From contig JADJYC010000009.1 in the NCBI GenBank assembly GCA_016719925.1, forward strand, positions 62,001 through 126,000: a stretch of 64,000 nt of DNA. Direction: 5' to 3'. The position numbers and the translations under genes are program-made. This DNA is from Crocinitomicaceae bacterium. GTDB lineage: Bacteria; Bacteroidota; Bacteroidia; Flavobacteriales_D; Crocinitomicaceae. The notes under the pieces are model-generated. The model saw only the letters and a program-made list of their open reading frames with translations, did no database searches and had not been told where the DNA came from. Shown here piece after piece: positions 38,375-48,982 of this stretch (the stretch's first letter is position 1; every line of letters starts with the position of its first letter).

Positions 38375-39924
38375 ATGCAGATGTCTGATCAAAAAAAAAT
38401 ACTGAACAAAGAAGAAATTGATTCGGCAATTTCTCTGCTTGAATTTTTACGTGATAACGGAGATGAGATTACACAGTTATCAGCAGAACAGCGCATCGCA
38501 TTGATGAAAGCTGCAGGGCAATTATCCAGACCAGACAAAAAAGAAATCAAAAAAAGAAACAAGGCTGTCAAGTTTACGCGCAAGCAGGCAAATATTCTCA
38601 GTGATAAAAAAGAAAGAGCAAAAGCTGCAATTCGTGTTGCCAGAGAAAATCCGGTTTTTGAAGCACCCAAATTAATTGCTCAGGAAAAGCTGGAAGAAAA
38701 AAAAGAAAGACCTAAACTTTCTGCACCCCGTAACTGTTATGTCTGCAAAAAAGAATACGATGAACTTCATCATTTCTATGACAGCATGTGTGAGTCATGT
38801 GGTGATCTGAATTATATAAAGCGATATCAGACTACTGATCTCACCGGTCAGGTTGCGCTCATTACCGGTTCACGTTTAAAAATTGGCTATCATACAACAC
38901 TTATGTTGCTGCGTGCAGGCGCCACGGTTGTCGCAACAACACGCTTTCCGGCTGATTCGGCAATTCGTTTTTCAAAAGAAGAAGATTTTGAAAAATGGGG
39001 ACATCGTTTGCATATTCACGGTCTTGATCTGAGACATATTCCCAGTGTAGAATTATTTGCTGATTATTTCAAACAGAATTTTTCAAGATTAGACATCATT
39101 ATAAACAATGCTGCGCAAACGGTAAGAAGACCATCTGGTTTTTACAGCCATTTGATGGAAATGGAAAATCTTCCGTTTGAAAAACATACTGAAAAAGTAA
39201 AACAGATTTTAGCAGGTCACAAAAACTGTGCGCAGGAGTTAAGCGGATTTGCCAACAGAACAGACGATAATAATAATTCGCTGGCAGTAACCTGGCATGG
39301 AACGGAACCGGGTATCGGTATAAGAGCATCTGCACAACTTTCACAGATTCCTTACAAATTTGATAATTCGCTGGAGGCAAAAGAAGTTTTTCCGGAAGGT
39401 AAACTCGATGCAGATTTACAGCAGGTAGATTTGAGAAAGACAAACAGCTGGAGATTAAAAATGGGTGAAATTGAAACCGCTGAAATGATAGAAGTGCAGC
39501 TGGTAAATGCTGTTGCGCCTTTTGTTTTGATTAACCGGCTTCTTGATCTGATGAAAAAAGAATACACCGGTAAAAAACACATCATTAACGTTTCTGCCAT
39601 GGAGGGAAAATTTCACCGGTTTAAAAAAGCGGACCGTCATCCGCACACGAATATGGCAAAAGCTGCACTCAATATGATGACACATACCGCCGCATCCGGA
39701 TTGGGACTGGAGGAATTTATATGAATGCTGTTGACACCGGCTGGGTAACTGATGAAGATCCTGTTGAATTATCAAAGCATAAGCAGGATGTGCATGATTT
39801 TCAGCCGCCGCTGGATATTGTAGATGGTGCGGCAAGAGTTTGTGATCCTCTTTTTGACGGAATCAATACCGGCAAACACTGGAACGGAAAATTTTTGAAA
39901 GATTATTTTCCAATTGACTGGTGA
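38375..39924 (+). CDS. SDR-family protein with N-terminal cysteine motif and no catalytic Tyr (one indel)
   Basis: About 516 residues after repair. Residues 1-115 are Lys/Glu-rich and helical. A four-Cys knuckle follows: C121-x2-C124-x14-C139-x2-C142. The Rossmann SDR domain begins at QVALITGSRLKIGYH, with NNAAQT and the Ser strand IINVSAMEG. The usual YxxxK is replaced: the Lys is in HPHTNMAKAALNM but the Tyr position is Thr. The substrate loop is long (about 100 residues between NNAAQT and NAVAPFVL). MNAVDTGWVTDEDP completes the fold. A base missing near 39711 splits it into 38375-39724 and 39721-39924. The truA-like gene overlaps its stop (GTGA). Function unknown; related proteins exist in plants and protists by recollection. 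Confidence 0.75.
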
Positions 39925-40706
39925 AAAACTCCATCAAATATTATTATCTCTTCCACATTCAGTTTCTTGGATACCGCTATCATGGATGGCTGAAACAGCC
40001 AGGTTATAAAACTGTGCAGTTCATGGTTGACAAAACATTTGAATTTATTTTTCAGCACAGTGATTTTAAAACGATGGGTTGCAGCAGAACCGATGCAAAA
40101 GTATCTGCTGATCATTTTGTGTTTGAATTATTTTCTTCCGATAAAATTGACCCCGTAATTTTTTTTCCGCTGTTTAATAAAAATCTGCCAAATGATATCC
40201 GCCTTTTAAAAATTGAAGAAACAGATCAGTCATTCAATATTATTCATCAGGTAAAATCGAAAGAGTATTTATATCATTTTGCACACGCAGCAAAAAATCA
40301 TCCGTTTACTGCTCCGCTAATTATGTCAGTGGATGAACAGCTGAATATTGAAGCAATGAAAACCGCCGCAAAATTATTTGAAGGCACTCATGATTTCAGA
40401 AGATATTGTGCAGAACCCAAACCGGATCAGCAGTTTGTTCGTACGGTTGAATGTTGTGAGATCATTGAAAATAAATTGTATCAGGCTGATTTTTTTCCGG
40501 ATAAATCCTGGATGCTGCGAATTAAAGCAAATGGTTTTTTGCGTTATCAGGTGAGACTGATAATGGGTGAAATTTTCAGTTTGGGAAAAGGAAAAACTTC
40601 GCTGGAAGAAATAAAAAAATCGCTGGAACCTGATTCAGATATTCCTGTAAGAAATATTGCTCCTTCTTCAGGATTAATTCTAAACAAGGTTGAATTTCAA
40701 AACTGA
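39921..40706 (+). CDS. truA: tRNA pseudouridine synthase, TruA family
   Basis: 261 residues from a GTG that overlaps the stop of the SDR gene by four bases. The catalytic Asp (D58) lies in MGCSRTDAKVSA, equivalent to the TruA GRTDxGVHA motif, with Ser in place of Gly before Arg. Other landmarks: GYRYHGWLKQPGYKTVQ, NDIRLLKIEET, KSKEYLYHFA, FEGTHDFRRYC and ANGFLRYQVRLIMGE. TruA isomerises uridines at positions 38-40 of tRNA anticodon arms. The protein is divergent and Bacteroidota often carry a second, more canonical TruA, so this may be the paralogue with a different target. Confidence 0.82.
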   Translation: MKNSIKYYYLFHIQFLGYRYHGWLKQPGYKTVQFMVDKTFEFIFQHSDFKTMGCSRTDAKVSADHFVFELFSSDKIDPVIFFPLFNKNLPNDIRLLKIEETDQSFNIIHQVKSKEYLYHFAHAAKNHPFTAPLIMSVDEQLNIEAMKTAAKLFEGTHDFRRYCAEPKPDQQFVRTVECCEIIENKLYQADFFPDKSWMLRIKANGFLRYQVRLIMGEIFSLGKGKTSLEEIKKSLEPDSDIPVRNIAPSSGLILNKVEFQN

Positions 40707-40708
40707 TT

Positions 40709-42653
40709 CTACTTTTTACTGAATGAAATCTGCTGAGAATTTGTTTTCAGAATATAATTTCCGGCAGCGAATGAACTCAAATCAATCGTATTTTTTCCCT
40801 GAACCAGATTTCCGGATAAAACAACCTGACCTGAAGCAGAAATTATCTGATAGTTGTCTGCAGTATTAATTTCAACTGTAAGTGAATTTTCAGCTGGAAC
40901 CGGATAAACGTTCAGTTCATTTTTATTTTCCTGCAGCGTAACAACAGTAGAGTTTTGTGTAACAGTTCCGTTTTGATTAATGATGTAGTTGTGCGGATCA
41001 ATAAAAATGTCCGTAATTACTCCGCCAAAGCCTAAATAATGAAGTGAATTCGCTGCGTTAATATCAGTAAGCCGATAGTATGTAGTATATCCGGTATTGT
41101 CTTCAATTCCTATTTCCAGATCATTTGTAAAGAAAGGTGTTACACCGGGCATTGAAACAATTTGAGAAAGATCAATCCATACGGAAGAGTTCACCTGATT
41201 CCATTCAATGCTGTAAGTTGGATATCCTTGTCCGTAATACCACTCATTGAAGAAATTGGTAAAATCCATTCCGGTTTCTGTCTCCAGTACATTTTTAAAA
41301 TCTTGTGCATGAGCTGTTCCATCTTTGTAAGTTTGCTGATACGTTTGAAGTACGTCTAAAAATAATGCATCATCATTTATCAGAAAGCGTATTGTATGAA
41401 TAATTGCGGCTCCTTTGTTATATACCAGTCTTCCGCTGAAAATTGCACCGGCATCTAAAGAATCCAGTACCCAAACACTTCCACCTGGGGCGCTCATCAC
41501 ATCATTATGTCTGCTTTGCATATCGGTTAATTCATCTCCCGGATAAAAATGTTCGTACATTAAATGTTCAGTATAAGAAGCAAACCCTTCATTCAGCCAG
41601 ATGTCACTCCAGCTTGCACAAGTTACCTGATCACCAAACCACTGATGTCCCATTTCGTGAACAGTCAGTCCGTCTTCAAACCAACCCTGCGTAGTCATAG
41701 TCTGATGTTCCATTCCGCCACTAAGCGGCGCCATACAATGGCCGTATTTTTCTTCATCAAACGGATACAATCCATAGAGTTCTGAAAAATATTCGATAAA
41801 GTCTGCGGTATTATCAATCTCATCCTGAAAATAAGGCAGCGTTGCCGCATTGTTGTAAACATAATTCTGAATCATAATTGGTGCAGGCGCCCCAACCGGA
41901 TTTGCATAAATAGTATAATCTACATACTCAGCAACTGCAATTGAAATCAGATAATAATCAATCGGATATCTGGTCTGCCATTCATATCTGCTCATGCCGC
42001 CACCAAGATCTGTCACATTCACAAGTATTCCGTTACTGCCAGCTTTGTTGGTTGAAGAAGTAGTTACATAAGTAAAAACAGAATCTATTTTATCTGTCAG
42101 AGATTGTTTGCATGGAAACCATTCAAATGCTGAAAAAGGTTCACTCAACGTCCAGGTAACTTCATTTCCCCAGCTTGGTGAATCATCATGTGTCATTCCT
42201 GCGCCACCCAGTGGATTTGTAACAGGCGTTGGAGGTGTTCCGCCATAAAGAACTTTTACATAAAACTGATCTCCGGTTGTATAATTTACCGGTACGATGA
42301 CTGCTGAACCAACTCGGGTAAAAGGTGTTGATGTAACTCCGTTCAGCAAAATATCGGTGATTACCAAATCTTCATGTAATTCAAAAAGTAAGGTGTCCAG
42401 AACAGCCACTTTACTGATTACGTGAATTTCTGTTGAACCAGAAATATCTGTAGAAGTATTTTCAAGCGCAACGTCCAGAAAATAAAAATGCACATCATAC
42501 TCTTCTGTTAACGCAATGTATTCAAGAGGAAGTGTATTTGACCGTTCAAAATTTTTGGAATTGGCTTTCATGTGTGAACAGGTCAGACCACTTTGAGAAA
42601 ATGAAATTCCTAAACTGAAAATTGAAACAAGAAGGATGTAAAATTTTTTTCAT
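40709..42653 (-). CDS. M1 family metallopeptidase with T9SS sorting domain (one indel)
   Basis: About 647 residues after repair. The start is ATG 42653: removing one base from the T7 run at 42644-42650 gives MKKFYILLVSIFSLGIS, a signal peptide in frame with the rest. The N-terminal beta saddle is followed by the catalytic domain: LSGGMEHQT (the GAMEN-like exopeptidase motif), VHEMGHQW, then 18 residues and NEGF, the complete HExxH-x18-E zinc site. The C-terminus (LNVYPVPAENSLTV... LSSFAAGNYILKTNS) is a T9SS domain. Such enzymes are secreted aminopeptidases that feed on external protein. The stop is two bases from the stop of the convergent truA gene. Confidence 0.87.
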
Positions 42654-42736
42654 GGATGTTTAATTGAGACAATGAAAGTACTAAAAAGACTTCTGTCTTT
42701 TTTCAGGAATACGTGTAAAATGTGTATTTCGTTGAT

Positions 42737-44611
42737 TTAACGGAATTGATCTGCTTTGAGATTCAGCCATTCAAGCGTAGAATGACAAAAAATATCTTCA
42801 ATCACATTTTTAGGCAAATCACTCTCTTCAATAAATTTTCCAATCTCCAGATCACCCAATGGAAATGGATAATCTGATCCAAGACATACTTTTTTTGATC
42901 CCTGAACTTTCAGAATGTATTTAAGCATGTCAATGTCATGGGTGATACAATCCACCCAGAATTTTCCGAGATATTCACGCGGGTTTCTTTTATTATCGAT
43001 AGCAACCAAATCAGGCCGGCAATTGAATCCATGTTCTAATCTTCCGATGGTTGGAATAAATGAACCACCGGCGTGAGAAAGTAAAACACGCAGATTGGGT
43101 AATCTTTCCAAAACACCTCCAAAAATTAAAGATGCCATGGCACGTGCTGTTTCAGCAGGCATACCAACAAGCCAGGGCAGCCAGTATTTCTCCATACTTT
43201 TTTCACCCATCATTTCCCACGGATGAATCATAATGGCCATGCCTAACTTTTCAGCTTCTTCAAAAATCGGATAGAATTGCGGGTCACTTAAATTTTTGTC
43301 ATTGATGTTGGAACCAATTTGAATCCCCGGCATTTTTAATTCATTTTTCAAACGTCTTAATTCCTGAATGGCAAGTTCTGTATCCTGCATGGGAAGTGTT
43401 CCAAGACCAATGTAGTTTTTAGGAAAACGCACTGTTAAATCTGCAATGTGATCATTCAGAAAACGGCTTAATTCCAAAGTATCTTTAGCATTAGCCCAAT
43501 ATGAAAACATTACCGGAATAGTACATACTACTTGTACCTGTGTATTGAATTTTGCATAATCCGGAATGCGCATATTCTCATCCCAGCAGTTTTCTTCAAT
43601 TCTTCTGAAAAATTTATGTCCCTTCATCATGTCTGCAAAGCCGGGTTTGTCTGCTTGTTTGAGCCAGATGAAATCGCCATATCCGAATTTTTCCGTCCAG
43701 TTTGGCATGGATGGCGGAAGGATATGTGTATGCATGTCTATTTTCAGCATAATTTCTTTTTTTCTGAGTTTGATGAATTGTTTCATTTTTTCGTTTTCAA
43801 TCACTACGGATAAATTATAGTGCGCAATTTTCCACGTACCGTTTTCTTTTACCAGCACTCCTGAGCCACGGCATTCTTCCATTTGAGTATCTAATGATTC
43901 TTCAAACCAGGCAACATCATTCCGCTCATTCAAGTACCAGTTACGCCAGTTTGTTTTGAAATTCCACGTTGATTTTTTTTCAAAAAAGGGAACACAAAAG
44001 GTTCTGAACTCTTCTTTGGTCCAGCGCTCTGAAGGATCAGTTCCCAGAAAAATGAAATCATCTGACATAAAACTGAAATACTCTTCCAGTGAAAAAATCG
44101 CAACATCATTATGCCATTTGAGCATCAGCTGATCCAGTTCACCGGATAACGTATTCCCTCCGGCAGAAGTAGTGAATTTTGGTTTCAGGCTTCCTGAATA
44201 AAGACTGGAGATTTTATATCCGTTGGCAGTTTTTACCCAAATCACATGATCAATTCCTGAGAAAGCAAGTTTTTCTGAAATGTAAAAATCAAAATAGACA
44301 TCAACATGTGTAAGTCCTGTAGGAAGTTCAACAACTTCAATTTTAGAAAAATTTTCACGGTATTCACCTTTTCTGAACTTCGCCAGCACCGGATTAAACT
44401 CTTTTAACGGCAATTGTTCCAATCCTTCATCTCCTAAATGATATAAAATGGCTTCGGGCAGAAAATGATCCATAAAGGCGATAGAATCTCCATTATTCAG
44501 GTCAATCATCAGTTTCCGGGTCGTTTCATAAAAGTCAAAAGATTTGGCTGAAACAGACATGCAGACCAGTAAGAGCGTGGTTATAACACCTTTGAAACCA
44601 TTTAACTTCAT
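42737..44611 (-). CDS. NTF2/SnoaL-like secreted protein fused in frame to ACMSD-type amidohydrolase
   Basis: 624 codons in one frame but probably two genes. Part 1 (43751-44611, 287 residues): signal peptide (MKLNGFKGVITTLLLVCMSVS) and two SnoaL/NTF2-like domains, ending KENGTWKIAHYNLSVVI, the usual end of that family. Part 2 (42737-43750, 337 residues): MLKIDMHTHILPP... with HPWEMMGEKS, SHAGGSFIPT and CLGSDYPFPLGD, an amidohydrolase of the 2-amino-3-carboxymuconate semialdehyde decarboxylase (ACMSD) group of the kynurenine pathway; 337 residues is that enzyme's usual length. The junction has an A7 run (T7 on the plus strand, 43757-43763). With six A the first protein would stop at TGA overlapping the ACMSD start. 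A cytoplasmic enzyme attached to a signal peptide is implausible. Confidence 0.82.
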   Translation of the reverse strand: MKLNGFKGVITTLLLVCMSVSAKSFDFYETTRKLMIDLNNGDSIAFMDHFLPEAILYHLGDEGLEQLPLKEFNPVLAKFRKGEYRENFSKIEVVELPTGLTHVDVYFDFYISEKLAFSGIDHVIWVKTANGYKISSLYSGSLKPKFTTSAGGNTLSGELDQLMLKWHNDVAIFSLEEYFSFMSDDFIFLGTDPSERWTKEEFRTFCVPFFEKKSTWNFKTNWRNWYLNERNDVAWFEESLDTQMEECRGSGVLVKENGTWKIAHYNLSVVIENEKMKQFIKLRKKEIMLKIDMHTHILPPSMPNWTEKFGYGDFIWLKQADKPGFADMMKGHKFFRRIEENCWDENMRIPDYAKFNTQVQVVCTIPVMFSYWANAKDTLELSRFLNDHIADLTVRFPKNYIGLGTLPMQDTELAIQELRRLKNELKMPGIQIGSNINDKNLSDPQFYPIFEEAEKLGMAIMIHPWEMMGEKSMEKYWLPWLVGMPAETARAMASLIFGGVLERLPNLRVLLSHAGGSFIPTIGRLEHGFNCRPDLVAIDNKRNPREYLGKFWVDCITHDIDMLKYILKVQGSKKVCLGSDYPFPLGDLEIGKFIEESDLPKNVIEDIFCHSTLEWLNLKADQFR

Positions 44612-44657
44612 ATTTTACCAATTATCCAGCACGCTAAAATAATTAAGAAACATCTCT

Positions 44658-44665
44658 TATTTTTG
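44658..44665 (+). promoter_or_regulatory. Putative -7 box (TATTTTTG) of the M16 operon
   Basis: TAnnTTTG match 22 bases before the ATG at 44688, with a predicted leader of about 17 bases. Confidence 0.45.
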
Positions 44666-44687
44666 CCTTTCATTAAAAAAAGAAGCA

Positions 44688-46181
44688 ATGAAATTAAAAG
44701 CTTGGATTTCAGCCGGACTTATTTCAATCTCTGTTTTGAGTTTTTCTCAGGACCGCAAGAAGATTGATTTTGTAGAGTACGATCTGCCAAATGGTTTGCA
44801 TGTTATTTTACATGAGGATCATTCTACACCTATTGTTGCAGTAACTATCATGTACCATGTAGGTTCAAAAAATGAACAATCTAACCGAACCGGTTTTGCG
44901 CATTTCTTTGAGCATTTAATGTTTGAAGGCACTCAATACATCGATCGTCATCAGTTTGATAAATATGTTGAAGGTGCTGGAGGAACGCTGAACGCCAATA
45001 CTACTCAGGACAGAACTTTTTATTACGAATTGCTTCCTTCTAACCAGCTTGAACTAGGTATTTGGCTGGAGTCAGAGCGTTTATTGCATGCCAAAGTGGA
45101 AAACATCGGTATTGAGACACAACGTGAGGTTGTAAAAGAAGAAAAAAGACAGCGCGTGGATAACCAGCCCTATGGTTCACTGATGTATGAATTGTTCAGA
45201 AGAGCTTTCAAAGATCACCCGTACAAATGGCAGCCAATCGGAAGTATGGAAGATCTGGATGCAGCTGAAGAAGCTGATTATGTAAATTTTTACCGTACAT
45301 TTTATGTGCCTCACAATGCTACACTTTCAATTGCAGGTGATTTGAATATCGAGCAAACCAAAAAATGGATTGCCGGATATTTTGGTTCAATTCCGAATGG
45401 AGAAAAATTAGATGTTTACCGTGATAGAGAATTTCTTTCTTTAGAACAGTTTCAGGCAAAATATGGTCCGCAGCTGGGTGGCGGAATTGAAGCTTCAAAA
45501 AACTTTCTGGGAGATTATCATAATTTTACAACGGAAGAATTTGTAAAAAAATATTTCTCAAAAACATCTGAAACCTGGAAACCAATTCCAACTCCAACAG
45601 TCAAAGAAGGATTACTGAAAGCTGAAATCAGAGACACTATTTATGATAACATTCAGCTGCCGGCAATTGCCATTGCATACCGCACACCTGAATTAAATCA
45701 TGCTGACCACTATGCTGTTGAAATGTTGTCGATGATTCTTTCACAGGGAAACAGTTCACGTCTGAACAAAAATCTGGTGGAAAAAGAAAAAGCGTTATTT
45801 GCACTTTCATTCCCTTATCCATTAGAAGATCCGGGACTGGCAATTATGCTTGCCATGCCGGTAATGGGTGGTGATATGAAAGAACTTGAACTGGCTGTAG
45901 ATAATGAAATTTCAAAACTTCAGACTGAATTGATTTCAGATGAAGAATTTGAAAAACTCCGCAACATGATTGAAAGTGATTTTATCATGGGAAATTCATC
46001 TATGGCTGGAATTGCTGAGTCACTGGCAGATTATTATGTGTATAAGCACAGTACCAATCTGATCAATACTGAAATTGACAAATACATGGCTGTAACCAAA
46101 GAAGACATTAAACGTGTTGCTAACACATATTTTATCCAGTCAAACCGGGTGATTTTATATTATTTACCAAAAGAAGGTTAA
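44688..46181 (+). CDS. M16 family zinc peptidase, catalytic subunit
   Basis: 497 residues. Signal peptide 1-20 (ending LSFSQ). The inverted zinc motif HFFEH is present in GFAHFFEHLMFEG, and the third ligand lies in EVVKEEKRQR. GGTLNANTTQDRTFYYE is the usual next landmark. The second half has the non-catalytic M16 repeat (IAIAYRTPELNHADHYAVEML). It is periplasmic and degrades small proteins or peptides. It lies 26 bases upstream of an M16 protein without zinc ligands; pairs of one active and one inactive subunit are the rule for this group in bacteria. Confidence 0.9.
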   Translation: MKLKAWISAGLISISVLSFSQDRKKIDFVEYDLPNGLHVILHEDHSTPIVAVTIMYHVGSKNEQSNRTGFAHFFEHLMFEGTQYIDRHQFDKYVEGAGGTLNANTTQDRTFYYELLPSNQLELGIWLESERLLHAKVENIGIETQREVVKEEKRQRVDNQPYGSLMYELFRRAFKDHPYKWQPIGSMEDLDAAEEADYVNFYRTFYVPHNATLSIAGDLNIEQTKKWIAGYFGSIPNGEKLDVYRDREFLSLEQFQAKYGPQLGGGIEASKNFLGDYHNFTTEEFVKKYFSKTSETWKPIPTPTVKEGLLKAEIRDTIYDNIQLPAIAIAYRTPELNHADHYAVEMLSMILSQGNSSRLNKNLVEKEKALFALSFPYPLEDPGLAIMLAMPVMGGDMKELELAVDNEISKLQTELISDEEFEKLRNMIESDFIMGNSSMAGIAESLADYYVYKHSTNLINTEIDKYMAVTKEDIKRVANTYFIQSNRVILYYLPKEG

Positions 46182-46207
46182 GCCGGATTTTTTTAAAAAG
46201 CTTTTAT

Positions 46208-48340
46208 ATGAAAAAAATAATTTCAATTCTTGTTCTTGCGCTGATAGCGTTCACAGGATATACACAAATTGATCGTTCCAAAGCGCCGCAGCCGCAGCCA
46301 AATCCGGAAATTAAAATCAGTATTCCGGATGCCATCACGTTTGATAATGGCATGAAGGTGATTGTTGTAGAAAATCACAAACTTCCTAAAGTTTCTTTCA
46401 GATTGTATTTAGATTATCCAACTTATGCTGAAGGGGATAAAGCAGGTGCTGCCGGAATCTTTTCTGAATTACTTGGTTGCGGAACTACCTCGATGAGCAA
46501 AGATGATTTCGATAAAAAAATCGATTATATCGGTGCTTCTGTTTTTCCAAACTCAAGAGGATTTTTTGCAACGTCATTGAAAAAACATACACCTCAGTTA
46601 CTTGCCTTTGTCAGTGACATGGTCTTGAATCCTGCTTTTGCCACAAGAAGATTTTGACCGTTTGAAACAACAGTCTTTGACAAACCTATCAACGCTTCCA
46701 ACGGATGCTGATGCTATTTCAGGAATTGTGAGCGGAATTGCCAATTATGGAAAAGCGCATCCTTACGGTGAAGTAACATCTGAAACAACGGTAAACAATA
46801 TCACACTGCAGGACATGAGAGATTTCTACGCGAAATATTTTATTCCGAATTACGCATATCTGGTTATTGTTGGTGATATCACACAGCAGGAGGCTAAAGA
46901 ATACGTGACAAAATATTTTTCCGGCTGGAAAAAAGGAAGTGAATTAAAAGAGCCGGTTTATACCTTGCCTGAAAATCATGGAAACACTGTTTATTTCGTT
47001 GATAAACCGGGAGCAGTTCAGAGTGTTATCGATATTTCACATAACGTAGTATTGAAGCCTGGTCACCCGGATGAAATTCCTTTGAAAATACTCAACGGTA
47101 TTTTAGGTGGCGGAAGTTTTTCTGCAAGATTAATGGCTAACCTTCGTGAAGACAAAGCATACACGTATGGTTGTTATTCTTCTATTTATTCAGATGAAAT
47201 TATTGGAGGATTTTCTGCCGGCGGAAGTTTCAGAAATGAAGTGACTGACAGTGCCGTTACGCAAATCATGTATGAGATTGACAGAATTTCAAAAAACATG
47301 GTGACTGATGAAGAACTGAAATTAGTAAAGAGTTCGATGACCGGAGCTTTTGCTCGTTCTTTAGAAAGTTCTGAAACAGTTGCTCAGTTTGCTTTGAACA
47401 CCATTCGTTATAATTTGCCTAAAGATTATTATTCAACGTATCTGGTGAAATTGGAGCAGGTAACAAAAGAAGATTTGCTGCGGGTTGCCGGTTTGTATCT
47501 GAAACCCTCTAACCTGAATATTGTTGTTGTAGGTAATCAGGAAATTGCTGAAAAACTAAAGGTATTTGACGCAAGTAATGCAGTTCACTATAAAGATTAT
47601 TACGGAAATGACAAAGCACAATTAAAAGCAGTTGCTTCAGGTGTGACACTTGAAACCGTTTTAAATAATTATATGTTCAAGGCATTTATGGTGAATGATA
47701 AAGTTGCGTTTGATGCTAAACTTTCAAAGCTGGGAATGATCCAAACCAGCTATAAAGCTGAAATGCCTGAAATGGGAGCAACACTTTATATGACAACCTG
47801 GGAAGGTAAACCAAACAAATCAGCCATGATTACAAAAATTGAGGCACCGGGAATGAATGCAGTTGCGCAGAAAGAATATTTTAACGGAACTGCCGGTGGA
47901 ACATTTGCCATGGGTGCTGGTTCTACCAAATATGAAGGTGATGAACTAACCGCAAAATGAAACCTTCTTTTCCTTTTTCTCAGATGTATTATCTGACGGA
48001 TGCTTCACTGAAAGTTGAACTTTTGGGAATTGATGAGATTGAAGGTAAAGAATACTACAAGGTGAAAGTTCAGGAAGTTTCCAATCCAGATGAATTTTCT
48101 TATGAATTCTATTCGGTAGAAAGCGGTATGCTGGAGAAAAAGGAAACATTCAGTAAAGGTGAAGGAGATGAAGTATTTAGTGTGCTGATTAATTTTTCAG
48201 ATTTCAAAGACATGGGCAAAGGATATTATTTCCCGCACATGATGCAGATGAACACACAAGGTCAGGTAATTAATTTTGCTGTGACATCTATCGTTGTGAA
48301 GAAAAAAGCTAAAGCAAAGGCATTTGAAGGGGAATTTTAA
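46208..48340 (+). CDS. M16 family protein, non-catalytic partner with C-terminal extension (two indels)
   Basis: About 710 residues after repair. Signal peptide 1-19 (ending GYTQ). The peptidase fold is clear (ITFDNGMKVIVVENHKLPKVSF, HPYGEVTSE, LGGGSFSARLMANLREDKAYTYG), but the zinc motif position reads AAGIFSELLGCGT without His, so it is the inactive half of the pair. After about residue 490 comes an extension of 200 residues (TASGVTLETVLNNYM-like to KAKAFEGEF) resembling a LolA/DUF4292-type beta domain. Fragments 46208-46657, 46638-47960 and 47957-48340; breaks at T4 46636-46639 (one too many) and A4 47954-47957 (one too few). A terminator follows. Confidence 0.86.
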
Positions 48341-48365
48341 TTTGAGCAAAATTTAAAATCTTCAG

Positions 48366-48399
48366 GCCGGCTTCAATAAATTTGGAGCCGGCTTTTTTT
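48366..48399 (+). terminator. Rho-independent terminator of the M16 operon
   Basis: A 7-bp stem (GCCGGCT with AGCCGGC), a 13-base loop and seven T residues, 25 bases after the stop codon. Confidence 0.9.
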
Positions 48400-48412
48400 A
48401 TATCTTTCACAT

Positions 48413-48787
48413 ATGAAATTTACTGCACTGATATTTATTGTTGCTCTGCACTCATGTGCTGTCAAACCCGTTCTGGAAGAAAATAAAACAGAAACCATGG
48501 ATCACGTCACACCAAAAAAAGTGGAAGCAAAAGTCATTTATGTTCCATTTGTGAATAAAGCCGGAAAAGAAATTGAAGGCGCCGGAGATTTATTTCTCGT
48601 TTATGACGGGCAGGAATGGTTTATCAAATTTTCTGCAGGCAATGTCATGCGTGAAGAGGTAGAGAAATTAATTGATCAAACGGCCAGATTCTCACTTTCA
48701 GAACAGGAAGGTTTATGGGATACCGATAATCCTGAAGTGCAGAGCAGAGTAGGGAAGTATGTGGTTTTATTTGAAATTATTCCCTGA
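48413..48787 (+). CDS. Small lipoprotein of unknown function
   Basis: 124 residues. Signal with lipobox (VALHSC, C15), then a polar linker rich in Glu and Lys and a small domain (VIYVPFVNKAGKEIEGAGDL, LVYDGQEWFIKFSAGNVMR) ending in GKYVVLFEIIP. I do not recognise it. The start directly follows the M16 terminator; TATCTTTC at 48401-48408, a one-base variant of the -7 box, ends four bases before the ATG. Confidence 0.7.
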   Translation: MKFTALIFIVALHSCAVKPVLEENKTETMDHVTPKKVEAKVIYVPFVNKAGKEIEGAGDLFLVYDGQEWFIKFSAGNVMREEVEKLIDQTARFSLSEQEGLWDTDNPEVQSRVGKYVVLFEIIP

Positions 48788-48845
48788 TCTTATTTCGTTC
48801 ATTCTTTGTTAACATATCGCTAACCGGTCTTTTTTCTTTTTTTAG

Positions 48846-48982
48846 TAATTTTGGATGATTCAATTGAAACTGAACAGAATACGGTTTTAATTATTCAGGT
48901 TAAGTGAACATCCTACAAGAGTCTCCTAAATTAGCTGGAGGTATTCCGAAACCACTTAATACTCAAAAAGAGATACAGAACA
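48846..48982 (+). promoter_or_regulatory. Promoter box and long leader of the LTD protein gene
   Basis: A TAATTTTG box at 48846-48853 predicts a 5' leader of about 124 bases, much longer than others in the window. The leader contains nested inverted repeats: CTCC...GGAG (about 48923-48941) and GTATT...AATAC (about 48943-48964), separated by AT-rich loops. It matches no riboswitch that I know. Confidence 0.35.
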
